Origin: Chelatococcus sambhunathii
Lineage (GTDB): Bacteria > Pseudomonadota > Alphaproteobacteria > Rhizobiales > Beijerinckiaceae
DNA length: 64,000 nt
Direction of reading: 5' to 3'
NCBI RefSeq assembly: GCF_001418005.1
Contig: NZ_LIOL01000011.1
Span: 1-64,000, forward strand
Made by a program: the position numbers and the translations under genes. The notes under the pieces are model-generated. The model saw nothing but the letters and a program-made list of their open reading frames with translations. It had not been told where the DNA came from and did no database searches. Within the stretch, counting starts at the first letter, position 1, and every line of letters starts with the position of its first letter. This document shows, in pieces, positions 18,338 through 29,719 of the stretch.

Positions 18338-19615
18338 ATGCTGCTTCTCGGTGCGATCTTCTTCGTCCTGATGTTCGCCGGCCTGCCGATCGCTTTTGCC
18401 ATCGGCATCGCGGGCTTCAGCTTCTTTCTCGGTGCCGGCTCGATCCCGGTGTCCATCGGCGTGCAGCAGGTGGCCACGGCCTCGCAGAGCTTCCCGCTGC
18501 TCGCGGTGCCCTTCTTCGTGCTCGCCGGCCACATGATGAACCGCACGGGCATCACGACCCGGCTCATCGCCTGCTCAAACGTGCTCGTCTCGTGGATGGC
18601 CGGCGGCCTCGCCCAGGTCTGCATCGTGCTGTCGACCCTGATGGGCGGCGTCTCCGGCTCGGCCGTCGCCGATGCCGCCATGGAGGCGCGCATCCTCGGG
18701 CCGGACATGATCCGGCGCGGCTATTCGCGCGGCTTCACCGGCGCGGTCATCGCCGTCGGCTCGCTGATCACGGCGACCATCCCGCCGAGCCTCGGCCTCA
18801 TCCTCTACGGCTTCGTCGGCAACGTCTCCATCGGCAAGCTGTTCCTCGCCGGCGTCATCCCCGGCCTCGTCATGATGGCGGCGATGATGTTCACGGCCTG
18901 GCTCGTCGCCCGCAAGCGCGGCTACCAGGCGGAGGGCGCCGAACTGCCGACGGCGCGCGACGTGTGGCGCGCGATCCGCGATGCCAAATGGGCGCTGCTC
19001 TTCCCCGTCATCCTGCTCGTCGCCATTCGCGGCGGTATCTTCACAGCCTCCGAGGTCGGGGCCTTCGCGGTTGTCTATGCCATGCTCGTCGGCGTGCTGC
19101 TGCACCGGGAGCTGACCTGGTCCGGCCTCGTCGAAGCGCTCGGCGAAGCAGTGCTCGACGTCGGCGTCATCATGCTCATCATCCTGATGTCGGGCATGGT
19201 CGGTTACGCCATCATCTTCGAACAGGCGCCGCAGACGATCGCTGCGGCGATGCTCGGGCTGACGCAGGAGCCGGTGCTCGTCATCCTGCTCATCCTCCTC
19301 TTCCTGTTCATCGCCGGGCTCTTCGTCGAATCGACCGTGCTCGTCCTCATGCTGACGCCGATCTTCGTGCCGCTCGTCACGCGGCTCGGGGTCGATCCCG
19401 TGCACTTCGGCATCCTGATGATGTCGGTCATCACCCTCGGCGGCATGACCCCGCCGGTAGGCGTCGCGATGTACACGGTCTGCGGCATCCTGCGCTGCCC
19501 GGTCGAGGAGTATTTCCGGGAATCGCTGCCGTTCCTCGCCGCGATCATCCTCGTCATCCTCGCGCTCGCCCTGCTGCCGGGCGTCGTCCTGTTCCTTCCC
19601 AATATCGTCGGCTGA
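18338..19615 (+). CDS. TRAP transporter large permease (DctM)
   Basis: 425-aa permease with about 12 hydrophobic segments, typical of the ion-transporter superfamily. Family motifs seen include GLPIAFAIGIAGF near the N-terminus, LMGGVSGSAVADAAMEARIL (about 95-115) and LGGMTPPVGVAMYTVCGI (about 367-384). It is the transport channel of the DctPQM system and is co-transcribed with uxuA, which begins 12 bases after the stop. Confidence 0.94.
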   Translation: MLLLGAIFFVLMFAGLPIAFAIGIAGFSFFLGAGSIPVSIGVQQVATASQSFPLLAVPFFVLAGHMMNRTGITTRLIACSNVLVSWMAGGLAQVCIVLSTLMGGVSGSAVADAAMEARILGPDMIRRGYSRGFTGAVIAVGSLITATIPPSLGLILYGFVGNVSIGKLFLAGVIPGLVMMAAMMFTAWLVARKRGYQAEGAELPTARDVWRAIRDAKWALLFPVILLVAIRGGIFTASEVGAFAVVYAMLVGVLLHRELTWSGLVEALGEAVLDVGVIMLIILMSGMVGYAIIFEQAPQTIAAAMLGLTQEPVLVILLILLFLFIAGLFVESTVLVLMLTPIFVPLVTRLGVDPVHFGILMMSVITLGGMTPPVGVAMYTVCGILRCPVEEYFRESLPFLAAIILVILALALLPGVVLFLPNIVG

Positions 19616-19626
19616 GGCGCTCTCTC

Positions 19627-20811
19627 ATGGAAGAAACGTTCCGATGGTTCGGTCCGGCGGACCCAGTGCGGCTGAACGAAATCCGGCAGACCGGCGCGCG
19701 TGGCATCGTCACGGCGTTGCACGACATCCCCTATGGCGAAGTCTGGCCCCTCGAGGCGATCATGGAACGCAGGCGCCTGATCGAGGCCGATCGGAGCCTC
19801 GGCCTGCGCTGGAGCGTCGTCGAGAGCCTGCCGGTGCACGAGAACATCAAGCTCGGGGAGGGGGATCTGCGTCCCCTCTTCGACAACTACCGCACCTCGC
19901 TGCGCAATCTCGCCGCCGCGGGCGTCACCACCGTCTGCTACAATTTTATGCCGCTGCTCGACTGGATGCGGACGGATCTTGCCTATCCCCAGCCTGGCGG
20001 CGCGCTCGCGCTTCGTTTCGACGCCCATCTCCATGCGGCCTTCGACTGCTTTATGCTGGAGCGGCCGGGTGCTGCGGCGGAGTTTTCGCCGGAGGTGCTG
20101 GCCCGCGCGAGGGCGTGGTTCGACGCCTCGACCGAGGCCGACCGACAGCGCCTGCTCGACACGATCATGGCCGGCCTGCCGGGCGCCTACACGCGCTACG
20201 ACGTGCCGGGCCTGAAGGCCGTGCTCGCGCGCTACGACGGCTTCGGCGTCGCGGACCTGCGCGCCAACCTTAAGCGCTTCCTCGAGGAGGTGGTGCCGAC
20301 GGCGGAGGAGGCGGGCGTGCGCCTGTGTGTGCATCCGGACGATCCGCCGCGACCGCTCTTCGGCCTGCCGCGCATCGTCTCGAATGCAGAGGATCTTGCC
20401 TATATCGTCGCGGCCGCGCCATCGCCCGCGAATGGCATTACGCTGTGCACAGGCTCGCTCGGCGCCAGGGCCGATAATGATCTTCCGACGATCGCGCGCC
20501 GCTTCGCAGCCCACATCCATTTTGCACATCTGCGCAATGTGAAGCGCGACGCGGACAGCAGCTTCATGGAGAGCGAGCATCTCGACGGCGACGTCGACAT
20601 GGTGGCCGTCATCGTCGCGCTGCATGCGGAAGAGCAGCGCCGCGCGCGCGAGGGCCGGGCGGATCGGCAGATACCCATGCGCCCCGACCATGGGCAGGTG
20701 CTGCTCGACGACGGTTCGCGCAAGACGCATCCGGGCTATCCGCTCGTCGGCCGGCTGCGGGGACTCGCCGAACTGCGCGGCGTGATGAAGGCGGTGGCCG
20801 CGCTCACCTGA
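19627..20811 (+). CDS. uxuA: Mannonate dehydratase
   Basis: Dehydrates D-mannonate to 2-keto-3-deoxygluconate in glucuronate breakdown. The 394-aa protein has the TIM-barrel UxuA blocks TFRWFGPADPVRLNEIRQTG, VVESLPVHENIKLG, YNFMPLLDWMRT, LCVHPDDPP, CTGSLGARADND, IHFAHLRNV and RPDHGQVL, which contain the conserved metal-binding His and Cys residues. It closes the TRAP operon, so the imported acid is probably glucuronate, mannonate or a relative. No uxaC or uxuB is nearby; the rest of the pathway must be elsewhere. Confidence 0.95.
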   Translation: MEETFRWFGPADPVRLNEIRQTGARGIVTALHDIPYGEVWPLEAIMERRRLIEADRSLGLRWSVVESLPVHENIKLGEGDLRPLFDNYRTSLRNLAAAGVTTVCYNFMPLLDWMRTDLAYPQPGGALALRFDAHLHAAFDCFMLERPGAAAEFSPEVLARARAWFDASTEADRQRLLDTIMAGLPGAYTRYDVPGLKAVLARYDGFGVADLRANLKRFLEEVVPTAEEAGVRLCVHPDDPPRPLFGLPRIVSNAEDLAYIVAAAPSPANGITLCTGSLGARADNDLPTIARRFAAHIHFAHLRNVKRDADSSFMESEHLDGDVDMVAVIVALHAEEQRRAREGRADRQIPMRPDHGQVLLDDGSRKTHPGYPLVGRLRGLAELRGVMKAVAALT

Positions 20812-20840
20812 GCGGGCCTGACCGGCTTTCGCAGAATTCG

Positions 20841-20875
20841 GCAACGCGCCGGGGCCTTCGTCCCGGCGCGTTGTC
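20841..20875. terminator. Terminator hairpin between uxuA and oxyR
   Basis: GCAACGCGCCGGG and CCCGGCGCGTTGTC form a 13-bp stem around an eight-base loop. The hairpin fills the gap between the convergent ends of uxuA (20811) and oxyR (20879) and probably works in both directions. Confidence 0.75.
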
Positions 20876-20878
20876 GCT

Positions 20879-21811
20879 TCAAGCGGCCTCCCGCTCGCGC
20901 TGCTTGACGTCCGTGAGGATCTGGCCCGCCACCTGCCGGACGATGGCGGCGAGCGCCTCGAAATCCCTGCGGCGGGAGGAACTACGTCGCCAGGCAAGGC
21001 CGATGGTGCGATAGGGCTCGGGATCGGCGAAGCGCACGAGCCGGATGCGGGCATCTTGTCCGACCTCCACGGGCACGGCGATCTCCGGCACGAGGGTCAG
21101 GCCATAGCCGTTGGCGACGAGTTGGACGATCGTCGCCAGGCTGGAAGCCCCGAACTGCTGTCGCTGCGTCGCTCCCGGCATGCCGCAGAAGGTCAACGCC
21201 TGCTCGCGCAGGCAATGCCCCTCCTCGAGGAGGAGGAGACGCTTGAGATCGAGCGTCTCCGGCTGAGGCCGCTGATGGGCCGGCATGTCCTCCGCCGCGG
21301 GCATGGCGAGCAGGAAATTGTCGTCGAACAGCGGCACGGCCTCGATATCCGGATGGTCGATGGGCAGCGACATCAGGACGACGTCCACCCGCCCGGCCAC
21401 CAGCTCGTCGAGGAGCTGGGCCGTGAGCGTCTCGCGGATGTTGAGCGACAGCGCGGGATAGGCCTCGGTGATCTCGGGCAGGATGCGTGGCAGGACATAG
21501 GGCGCGATCGAGGGAATGATGCCGAGCTGCAGCGGCCCGGACAGCACCTCCTGACGGGTGCGCGCATATTCCATGAGATCGCGCGCTGCCACGAGGATCT
21601 CCCGGGCGCGCCGGGCCACCTCGTGGCCCATCTCCGTCAGCTGGACGTCGCCCCTACGCCGCTCGATGAGGACCGTGCCGAGCAAGGCCTCGAATTCCTG
21701 CATCTGCATCGATAGCGCCGGCTGGGTGACCGAGCATTCTTCCGCCGCGCGGCGGAAATGACGATGGCGGGACAGGGCCTCGAAATATCTGAGATGGCGC
21801 AGAGTGATCAT
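20879..21811 (-). CDS. oxyR: Hydrogen-peroxide-sensing LysR regulator OxyR
   Basis: 310-aa LysR protein with HTH at about residues 5-60 ([37 protein letters not shown]). The redox pair is visible as Cys200 in EEGHCLREQ and Cys209 in TFCGMPG, nine residues apart as in OxyR. Peroxide oxidation of this pair to a disulfide is the known activation mechanism. It is divergent from katA with 100 bases between the starts, so it very probably controls catalase and itself. Confidence 0.93.
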   Translation of the reverse strand: MITLRHLRYFEALSRHRHFRRAAEECSVTQPALSMQMQEFEALLGTVLIERRRGDVQLTEMGHEVARRAREILVAARDLMEYARTRQEVLSGPLQLGIIPSIAPYVLPRILPEITEAYPALSLNIRETLTAQLLDELVAGRVDVVLMSLPIDHPDIEAVPLFDDNFLLAMPAAEDMPAHQRPQPETLDLKRLLLLEEGHCLREQALTFCGMPGATQRQQFGASSLATIVQLVANGYGLTLVPEIAVPVEVGQDARIRLVRFADPEPYRTIGLAWRRSSSRRRDFEALAAIVRQVAGQILTDVKQREREAA

Positions 21812-21911
21812 GGCAATCAGTCTTTCTTATCAACTGAGTAAGGTAAAACAATTGGACCTGATACGGAACTATCCTCAATGTCGCGTTCAGAAACGTGAAA
21901 GGAGAGGTTCG
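21812..21911. promoter_or_regulatory. oxyR-katA divergent control region
   Basis: A 100-base AT-enriched spacer between divergent starts. It contains the inverted repeats CTTATCAACTGAGTAAG (about 21827-21843) and GATACGGAACTATC (21860-21873). The second resembles half of the OxyR consensus (ATAG spaced from CTAT). TTGGAC at 21852-21857 may be the katA -35. The exact OxyR contacts are not determined here. Confidence 0.6.
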
Positions 21912-23375
<1,464 letters not shown>

Positions 23376-23797
23376 GCTGCCGCCGCCGATGGGCATCCAC
23401 CTGCCGCGGGCGTGCTCGCGGCAGGGCCGCTCGAAGGCCTCCGTTCGCCGCCCGACGATGTGCATGACGACCTCCTCCGTGGCGCCTGCAGACGATCCTG
23501 CGCGGCGTGACGACGCATTTGACGCACGAACAGCCCGTTCGTTGCGGACGTCGGCAGATCCGGAAAGTCCACAATCAATAGTTATGCATAATGCTATATA
23601 CAACCATAGGTGATTAGAACCAGAAACGGTCCCGGCATGCAAGAGGGCATTGTGCCGGTGCCGCGCAGCGACCGCCGGCCCTGCTTGCGCGGGGCTGGTG
23701 CCGCGCGCGCGGTGGCGGCTCTGCATGGAATAAGCGCACTTGCATCACCCTGCGGCATGAAGCACTGTGCGGCCCTCGTTGCTGTCGAGACGCTGGC
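23376..23797. other. Region between katA and the NnrU-like gene
   Basis: About 420 bases without a confirmed gene. CTGCCGCG / CGCGGCAG (23401-23424) forms an 8-bp stem that may end katA transcription. On the minus strand a strong GGAGGAGG sits five bases before ATG 23465, but the frame then runs antisense through katA. A short AT-rich block at 23570-23615 could hold a promoter. A small plus-strand frame (23610-23801) ends on the NnrU start in an ATGA overlap, but it lacks a good start signal. Confidence 0.5.
23401..23424. terminator. Hairpin downstream of katA
   Basis: CTGCCGCG pairs with CGCGGCAG around an eight-base loop, 26 bases after the katA stop. There is no T-run after it, so efficient intrinsic termination is uncertain. 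Confidence 0.4.
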
Positions 23798-24373
23798 ATG
23801 ACTCTGCTGATCATCGGCCTTGCGATCTTTTTCGCTGCCCATGTCTTCACGATGTATCGCGGTCCCCGCGCTGTCGCTGTCGCGAGGCTGGGCGAGGGGG
23901 GCTACAAGACGCTCTATTCGCTGGTGTCCCTGATCGGTCTCGTGCTGATCGTCTGGGGCTTCGGGCGCTATCGGGCGGAGGGCTACATTCCCCTTTGGGA
24001 CCCGCCACTGTGGGGGCGGCACCTGGCGCTGGCGTTGATGTGGCCCGTCTTCGTTCTGCTCGTCGCGGCCTATGCGCCCGGTGCGATCAAGCGCAAGGTC
24101 CGCCATCCCATGCTGGCGGCGGTGAAGATCTGGGCCTTCGCGCACCTTCTCGCCAACGGCGATCTCGGTTCCCTGCTCCTGTTCGGCTCTTTCCTCGTCT
24201 GGGCGGTGGTGGACCGCATCGCCGTGAAGCGGCGTCCCGGCAGCGATGCGGCCGTTCCGGTCGGCTCTCCCCGCAACGACGTGGTGGCGGTCGTCGCTGG
24301 TACTATCGTCTATGTTGCTTTTTTGTTCTGGCTGCATCCGCTATTGATCGGGGTACCGGTATTGCCGGCCTGA
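23798..24373 (+). CDS. NnrU-family membrane protein
   Basis: 191-aa inner-membrane protein with five or six predicted helices (TLLIIGLAIFFAAHVFTMYR at the start, then about 38-57, 75-94, 105-120, 127-145, 165-185). Start GLAIFFAAHVFTMYR and the central block LMWPVFVLLVAAYAPGAIK with KVRHPMLAAVKIWAFAHLLANG are typical of the NnrU family, first described beside nitric-oxide and nitrite reduction genes. No denitrification genes are present, and the family occurs widely outside that context, so the role here is unknown. The position between katA and panB suggests a monocistron. Confidence 0.85.
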   Translation: MTLLIIGLAIFFAAHVFTMYRGPRAVAVARLGEGGYKTLYSLVSLIGLVLIVWGFGRYRAEGYIPLWDPPLWGRHLALALMWPVFVLLVAAYAPGAIKRKVRHPMLAAVKIWAFAHLLANGDLGSLLLFGSFLVWAVVDRIAVKRRPGSDAAVPVGSPRNDVVAVVAGTIVYVAFLFWLHPLLIGVPVLPA

Positions 24374-24392
24374 ACGGGGAAAGGAATAAAGC

Positions 24393-25265
24393 ATGTCGGT
24401 TGTGGGTGGCGTACGCCGGCTGACGGCGCCGGACATTCGCGCGCGCAAAGGCAGAGCGCCGGTCGTCGGGCTCACTGCCTACCATGCCCCCGGAGCGCGC
24501 CTTGCCGACGAGCATTGCGACTTCCTCCTGGTTGGCGATTCCCTCGGCATGGTCCTCTACGGCTACGACACGACCGTGCCCGTGACGCTCGACATGATGA
24601 TCGCGCACGGTGCCGCCGTCGTGCGGGCTTCCCGCCATGCCCTCGTCGTCGTCGATCTCCCCTTCGGCTCCTACGAGGACGGCCCGCAGGCTGCCTTCCG
24701 GGCCGCCTCGCGTGTCATGAAGGAGACCGGCTGCGGTGCGGTGAAGCTGGAGGGCGGCTGCCACATGGCGGCGACCGTCGGCTATCTCGTGGAGCGCGGC
24801 ATTCCCGTGATGGGACATGTCGGCCTGACGCCGCAGTCCATCAACAGCTTCGGCTCCTTCCGCCCGCGCGGGCGCGACGACGTGGAGAGCGAGGCGATCG
24901 CCGCCGATGCCGAAGCGGTCGTCTCCGCCGGCGCCTTCGCGCTGGTGGTGGAGGCCGTCCCGGTGCGTGTCGCGGCGGCCCTGACACGCGCCATGCCCGT
25001 GCCGACCATTGGCATCGGCGCCTCTGTCGTCTGCGATGGTCAGATCCTCGTTGCCGAGGACATGCTCGGTCTCATGCCGCGCGTGCCGAAGTTTGTCCGG
25101 CGCTATGCGGAGGTCGGGGCCATCGCTTCCGACGCCATCGCCCGCTATGCGCGCGACGTCCGCAACCGGGCCTTCCCCGGCGTCGAGAACACCTATGCTG
25201 AACCCGGCTTCGAGGCGCCGGACATCGCTCCTTCGGACGACGAGCCGAGCGCTGCAACGAAATAG
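24393..25265 (+). CDS. panB: 3-methyl-2-oxobutanoate hydroxymethyltransferase
   Basis: Transfers a hydroxymethyl group from methylene-tetrahydrofolate to ketoisovalerate to give ketopantoate in pantothenate synthesis. The 290-aa TIM-barrel protein shows [30 protein letters not shown] (metal-binding Asp), [18 protein letters not shown] and TIGIGA, all PanB signatures. ATG 24393 follows a GGGGAAAGGA Shine-Dalgarno region. panC is not next to it. Confidence 0.96.
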   Translation: MSVVGGVRRLTAPDIRARKGRAPVVGLTAYHAPGARLADEHCDFLLVGDSLGMVLYGYDTTVPVTLDMMIAHGAAVVRASRHALVVVDLPFGSYEDGPQAAFRAASRVMKETGCGAVKLEGGCHMAATVGYLVERGIPVMGHVGLTPQSINSFGSFRPRGRDDVESEAIAADAEAVVSAGAFALVVEAVPVRVAAALTRAMPVPTIGIGASVVCDGQILVAEDMLGLMPRVPKFVRRYAEVGAIASDAIARYARDVRNRAFPGVENTYAEPGFEAPDIAPSDDEPSAATK

Positions 25266-25344
25266 CGATCCGCACGCGCATCCAAGACACGCCCGTACCC
25301 CACGGTCATCCTCGTACCGACTGGCGAAAGTGTGGGGAAAGCCG

Positions 25345-25977
25345 ATGATGGCGCTGGCCTTGTCGTGGCTGGAGGACTGGCGTGCACTCGTGCCATTCGT
25401 GCTCGCGGCGGTTGTCGTCATGGGCAGTCCCGGCCCCTCGACGATCAGCCTCGCCGCGGTCGGCGCGGCCTTCGGATTCCGGAGGTCTCTCGGCTATGCC
25501 GCGGGCCTCGTGGCGGGCACGACGACGGTGCTCTTCGCCATCGCCCTCGGCATGGCCACGCTGCTGGGCGCCTTGCCCGGCGTTGTGCCAGTTCTCGCGG
25601 CGGCGGCCGGCCTCTATATCCTCTACCTTGCCTTCGACATCGCGACAGCGCCGCCGCTCGACCGCGGCGGCCGCGGTCGTGGCGAAGCAGCCGCGCCCTC
25701 CTTCATCGGCGGCTTCCTGCTGGCGCTCGCCAATCCCAAGGCCTGGCTCGCCATCACCGCCGTTTTCACCAGCACGAGCGTCGTGAGCGGCGCCGACTGG
25801 AAGGACGCAGCCATCAAGACGGCCGTCCTCGCGGCCATGATCGTCATTATCCATCTCGCCTGGTTGCTGGCGGGCACCGGTCTCTCCCGCCTCCTCCATG
25901 ATCCGCTTGGGGCGCGGCTGACCAATGTCACGCTTGCCCTGCTGCTTGTCGCCTCCCTCATCGCGCCGCTACTGTGA
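25345..25977 (+). CDS. LysE/RhtB-family amino-acid exporter
   Basis: 210-aa membrane exporter with about six hydrophobic helices. The N-terminal family motif MGSPGPSTISLAAVGAAFGFRR and the mid-protein FIGGFLLALANPKAWLAITAVF match LysE/RhtB proteins, which export amino acids or related metabolites. Two adjacent ATGs (25345, 25348) are possible; GGGGA lies upstream. A convergent Lrp-type regulator follows, so an amino-acid substrate is plausible. Confidence 0.88.
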   Translation: MMALALSWLEDWRALVPFVLAAVVVMGSPGPSTISLAAVGAAFGFRRSLGYAAGLVAGTTTVLFAIALGMATLLGALPGVVPVLAAAAGLYILYLAFDIATAPPLDRGGRGRGEAAAPSFIGGFLLALANPKAWLAITAVFTSTSVVSGADWKDAAIKTAVLAAMIVIIHLAWLLAGTGLSRLLHDPLGARLTNVTLALLLVASLIAPLL

Positions 25978-26046
25978 GCGATGCTTCGGGGTGCGCCTTC
26001 AACCTTTCCGGCGCGATGTTCCAGGCAGGGGCGACGGAGGGTAAGC

Positions 26047-26484
26047 TCAGGCCAGCGGAGGCGGCCGCCGGCGGATCGGCTGCGACTTGACGATGGCGGT
26101 GCTCGTCTCGGCCTTGTCGGCGATGCGGTCGAGGATGCGGTCGAGTTCCTCGATGGAGCGCACGAAGAGACGGGCGATGAAGCAATCGTCGCCCGTCACC
26201 TTGTCGCATTCGCAGAAGGCCTCGGTCTCCTCGATGAGCTTCTGCACGACATGCAATCTACCCGGCATCGGGCGGATGCGGACGATCGCCTGCAACTGAT
26301 AGCCGAGCGCCTGGGGGGCGATATCCACCGTATAGGCGCGCACCACGCCCCGTTCCTCCAGCCGCCGCAACCGCTCCGACACGCTCGGCGACGACAGGCC
26401 CACACGGGCTGCGAGCTCCTTGAGGGAGAGACGCGCATCCTCCACGAGGACGGCGAGGAGACGTCGGTCGATATCGTCCAGCAT
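26047..26484 (-). CDS. Lrp/AsnC-family transcriptional regulator
   Basis: 145-aa feast/famine regulator with an N-terminal helix-turn-helix (MLDDIDRRLLAVLVEDARLS, ELAARVGLSSPSVSERLRRL) and a C-terminal RAM ligand domain (about 65-140, with CDKVTGDDCFIARLFVRSIE). ATG 26484 has GAGG five bases upstream. It is divergent from an EamA transporter and convergent with a LysE exporter. It may regulate one or both in response to an amino acid; this is inference. Confidence 0.9.
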   Translation of the reverse strand: MLDDIDRRLLAVLVEDARLSLKELAARVGLSSPSVSERLRRLEERGVVRAYTVDIAPQALGYQLQAIVRIRPMPGRLHVVQKLIEETEAFCECDKVTGDDCFIARLFVRSIEELDRILDRIADKAETSTAIVKSQPIRRRPPPLA

Positions 26485-26637
26485 GGCGGCCTCATCGGCA
26501 GATTGAGCCTTCAGCCTTGCATAATTAGGAAGATTTGAAAACCTGCCTTCCAGAACGCATGGAATGCGCCCGGGCGCCGCATCATCATCGTCAGCGATGG
26601 CAATGGTACCGGCGGCAGCGGCCGCGGAGGACGGATC

Positions 26638-27546
26638 ATGAGCGAGAGGTTGCGGGGCACGGCGGAGATGACGGCGGCGATGGTCATCTCCGGCACCATC
26701 GGCTGGTTCGTCGTCATGTCCGGCCGGCCTGTACTCGACGTGGTGTTCTGGCGCTGCGTCTTCGGCGCGGCGACGCTCCTCGTCGTCTGCGCGGCCATGG
26801 GCCTCCTGCGGGGAACATGGCCGCTTCGCATCCTCGGCCTTGCCGCGCTCGGGGGCGTCGCGATCGTTCTCAACTGGCTGCTGCTCTTCGCCGCCTATTC
26901 GCGGGCGTCCATCGGTGTCGCCACGGTGGTCTACAACACGCAGCCCTTCATGCTGGTGGGGCTCGGGGCGCTCCTTCTGCGCGAGCGGGTGACCGGCGCG
27001 CAGCTCGTCTGGCTCGCGCTCGCCTTCGCCGGCATGCTGCTGATCGTCGAGGGAAAACCCGCTGCGGCCACAGCCAGCGGCGATTATCTCGGCGGCATTC
27101 TCCTGGCGCTTGCCGCGGCCTTCTTCTATGCGCTCGCCGCCATCGTCGCGCGCAGGCTCGCCGGCACGCCGCCGCACCTCATCGCCCTCGTGCAGGTCTG
27201 CGTCGGCATCCTGATGCTGGCGCCCTTCGCCGATCTGGCGCATCCGCCGTCCGGCGCAAGGCAGTGGACGCTGCTCGCGACCGTCGGCATCGTGCATACT
27301 GGGCTCATGTACATCCTGCTCTACGGCGCTCTTCAGCGGCTGCCGACTCATCTCGCCGGGGCCCTGTCCTTCATCTATCCGATCGCCGCGGTGCTGGTCG
27401 ATCTTCTGGTCTTCGGCCATCCCCTGCAGGGGCTGCAGATCGCCGGCGCCGTCGGCGTGCTTTTCGCCGCGGCGGCGATGAACCTCGGATGGTCGCTTCC
27501 CGGCCGTCCGCTCCGCCGGATCGCGCCGGCGCGAGCCTGCGATTGA
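26638..27546 (+). CDS. EamA/DMT-family transporter
   Basis: 302-aa inner-membrane protein with ten predicted helices arranged as two EamA repeats (about residues 10-140 and 150-285). The ends of the repeats read NTQPFMLVGLGALLLRERVT and LSFIYPIAAVLVDLLVFGHP, which are characteristic of drug/metabolite transporters. The Shine-Dalgarno GAGGACGG precedes ATG 26638. The direction (export is usual) and the substrate are unknown. The divergent Lrp gene suggests amino-acid-linked control. Confidence 0.88.
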   Translation: MSERLRGTAEMTAAMVISGTIGWFVVMSGRPVLDVVFWRCVFGAATLLVVCAAMGLLRGTWPLRILGLAALGGVAIVLNWLLLFAAYSRASIGVATVVYNTQPFMLVGLGALLLRERVTGAQLVWLALAFAGMLLIVEGKPAAATASGDYLGGILLALAAAFFYALAAIVARRLAGTPPHLIALVQVCVGILMLAPFADLAHPPSGARQWTLLATVGIVHTGLMYILLYGALQRLPTHLAGALSFIYPIAAVLVDLLVFGHPLQGLQIAGAVGVLFAAAAMNLGWSLPGRPLRRIAPARACD

Positions 27547-27669
27547 ACGCGCGGCGGCTCGCCGGCGCGCGCTCGTCCATGGCGCTCGCCTTTGGCCGGT
27601 GACTGTGCTAGGCGACCGGCTGGATGAAATTTGCCCGCGCCTCGCGCGGGCCAGCGGTCTACGGGCTCG

Positions 27670-28332
27670 ATGGCTGATATCTTTCACGAGATCGAAGAGG
27701 AACTGCGGCGCGACAAGGCGCTCGCCTTCTGGAAGAAGCACGGCACCAAGGTCATCGTCCTGGCGGTCGTGTTCGTCGCGGCCATTGGCGGCTGGCGATT
27801 CTACCAGCACCAGCAGCGCAGCCAGGCGGAGGCGACCGGCGCCCGCTACGAGCAGGCGCTCGAGCTTCTCGGTGCGAACCGGGGCGACGAGGCCGCGGCG
27901 CTGCTGCGCGAGATCGAGAACGACGGGTCGACCGGCTACCGCCTCGTGGCGCGCCTGCGCCTGGCGGCGGAGACCGCACGCTCGGATCCGGCCCGGGGCG
28001 TCGAGGCCTACGAGGCGATCGCGGCCGACGCGACCGTGCCGGCCGGCCTGCGCGATCTCGCGCGCCTGCGCGCCGTCGTCGCGGGCTTCGACCAGATGGA
28101 CGCCCCGACCGTGACGGCGAAGCTCGAGCCGCTCGCCACGCCTGCCGCCGTGTGGCGCCACAGCGCGCGCGAACTCCTCGGCCTCGCGGCGCTCAAGGCC
28201 GGCGACTACGAGGCGGCGGGCCGCTGGTTCGATCAGATTGCCGCCGACCGCGAGGCGCCGCCGGCCTTGCGCCAGCGCGTCAACATCTATCTCGAACTCG
28301 TGCGCAGCGGCCCCGTCGGCAAGGCCGGCTGA
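27670..28332 (+). CDS. Membrane-anchored TPR-like protein (YfgM/TPR_21 type)
   Basis: 220-aa protein with a cytoplasmic N-terminus ([20 protein letters not shown]), one transmembrane helix (about residues 25-43) and a periplasmic helical-repeat region (about 50-215). Proteins of this family sit just upstream of der in many proteobacteria. In E. coli the relative YfgM works with the SecYEG/PpiD chaperone network. Here der begins 19 bases later, which matches the known neighbourhood. In alphaproteobacteria bamB often lies between the two genes and is absent here. Confidence 0.88.
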   Translation: MADIFHEIEEELRRDKALAFWKKHGTKVIVLAVVFVAAIGGWRFYQHQQRSQAEATGARYEQALELLGANRGDEAAALLREIENDGSTGYRLVARLRLAAETARSDPARGVEAYEAIAADATVPAGLRDLARLRAVVAGFDQMDAPTVTAKLEPLATPAAVWRHSARELLGLAALKAGDYEAAGRWFDQIAADREAPPALRQRVNIYLELVRSGPVGKAG

Positions 28333-28351
28333 GTTCACGAGGTACGAAGCC

Positions 28352-29713
28352 ATGGCTGGCACAGTCGCCATCGTCGGCCGGCCCAACGTCGGCAAGTCGA
28401 CGTTGTTCAACCGCCTCGTCGGCAAGAAGCTCGCGCTGGTCGACGACCGGCCGGGCGTTACGCGCGACCGGCGCGAGGGCGAGGCACGGCTCGGCGACCT
28501 CACCTTCAACATCGTCGACACGGCCGGCCTTGAGGAGGCGGACGAGGCTTCCCTCGCCGGGCGCATGCGTGCGCAGACCGAAGCGGCGATCGCCGATGCC
28601 GACGTCATCCTCTTCGTCGTTGACGTGCGGGCCGGCTTGACACCGACCGACCGCGCCTTCGCCGACGTGGTGCGCCGCTCCGGCAAGCCCGTGGTGCTGC
28701 TCGCCAACAAGGCGGAGGGTGGCAAGGGAATCGAGGGCGCCTATGAGGCCTTCGGCCTCGGCCTCGGCGATCCCGTGCCGATCTCGGCCGAGCACGGCGA
28801 GGGCCTTGGCGAGCTCTACGACGCGCTCGAGGCCCTGCTGCCGCGCGAGCCGGAGGAGGATGAGGACGAGGTTGAGGAGGTTGAGGAGGCCGACCGGCCC
28901 GTCCGCGTCGCCATCGTCGGCCGCCCCAATGCCGGCAAGTCCACCCTCGTCAACCGCATGCTGGGCGAGGAGCGGCTGCTCACCGGCCCGGAAGCCGGCA
29001 TCACGCGCGACACCATCTCGCTCGACTGGGACTGGCGCGGCCGGCGGGTGAAGCTGTTCGACACCGCCGGCATGCGCAAGCGCGCCCGCGTCGAGGACAA
29101 GCTCGAGAAGCTATCCGTGGCCGACGGCCTGCGCGCCGTGCGCTTCGCCGACGTCGTCGTCGTGCTGCTCGATGCGACCATCCCCTTCGAGAAGCAGGAC
29201 CTCACCATCGTCGATCTCGTCGAGCGCGAGGGCAGGGCGCTCGTCATCGGCCTCAACAAGTGGGACCTCGTCGCCGACCGGCCGGGCCTGCTGAAGGAAT
29301 TGAAGGAAGAGGCCTCGCGCCTGCTCGCCCAGGTCAAGGGCGTGCCGGTCGTGCCGCTGTCCGGCCTCGCTGGCGAGGGTATCGATGTGCTGATGAAGGC
29401 GGTCTTCGCGGCGCACGACGTGTGGAACCGCCGCGTATCGACCGCTCAGCTCAACCGCTGGCTCGGCGACATGCTGGCGAGCCACCCGCCGCCGGCGGTG
29501 GCCGGCCGGCGCATCAAGATCCGCTACATGACCCAGGTGAAGGCGCGCCCGCCGCACTTTGCCATCTTCGGCAACCAACTGCAGGAACTGCCGAGGTCCT
29601 ACACGCGCTATCTTGTCAACGGCCTGCGCGAGGCCTTCGACCTGCCGGGCGTGCCGATCCGCCTCTCACTACGCACGGGCAAGAACCCGTACGAGAAGGG
29701 CAGTCGGCAATAG
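28352..29713 (+). CDS. der: Double-domain GTPase Der (EngA)
   Basis: Ribosome-assembly GTPase acting on the 50S subunit. The 453-aa protein has two G domains, each with a full P-loop: GRPNVGKST at about residues 8-16 and GRPNAGKST at about 190-198. Switch regions DTAGLEE and DTAGMRK and base-recognition motifs NKAE and NKWD are present. An acidic linker ([15 protein letters not shown]) separates the domains, and a C-terminal KH-like domain ends the protein. ATG 28352 follows GAGG. Confidence 0.97.
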   Translation: MAGTVAIVGRPNVGKSTLFNRLVGKKLALVDDRPGVTRDRREGEARLGDLTFNIVDTAGLEEADEASLAGRMRAQTEAAIADADVILFVVDVRAGLTPTDRAFADVVRRSGKPVVLLANKAEGGKGIEGAYEAFGLGLGDPVPISAEHGEGLGELYDALEALLPREPEEDEDEVEEVEEADRPVRVAIVGRPNAGKSTLVNRMLGEERLLTGPEAGITRDTISLDWDWRGRRVKLFDTAGMRKRARVEDKLEKLSVADGLRAVRFADVVVVLLDATIPFEKQDLTIVDLVEREGRALVIGLNKWDLVADRPGLLKELKEEASRLLAQVKGVPVVPLSGLAGEGIDVLMKAVFAAHDVWNRRVSTAQLNRWLGDMLASHPPPAVAGRRIKIRYMTQVKARPPHFAIFGNQLQELPRSYTRYLVNGLREAFDLPGVPIRLSLRTGKNPYEKGSRQ

Positions 29714-29719
29714 GCAATC

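Noticed and set aside
26047-28725. 892-codon minus-strand open frame covering Lrp, EamA and TPR genes
   Set aside because: Only its last 145 codons (Lrp) are real; the rest is antisense to EamA and the TPR gene with shadow-frame composition.
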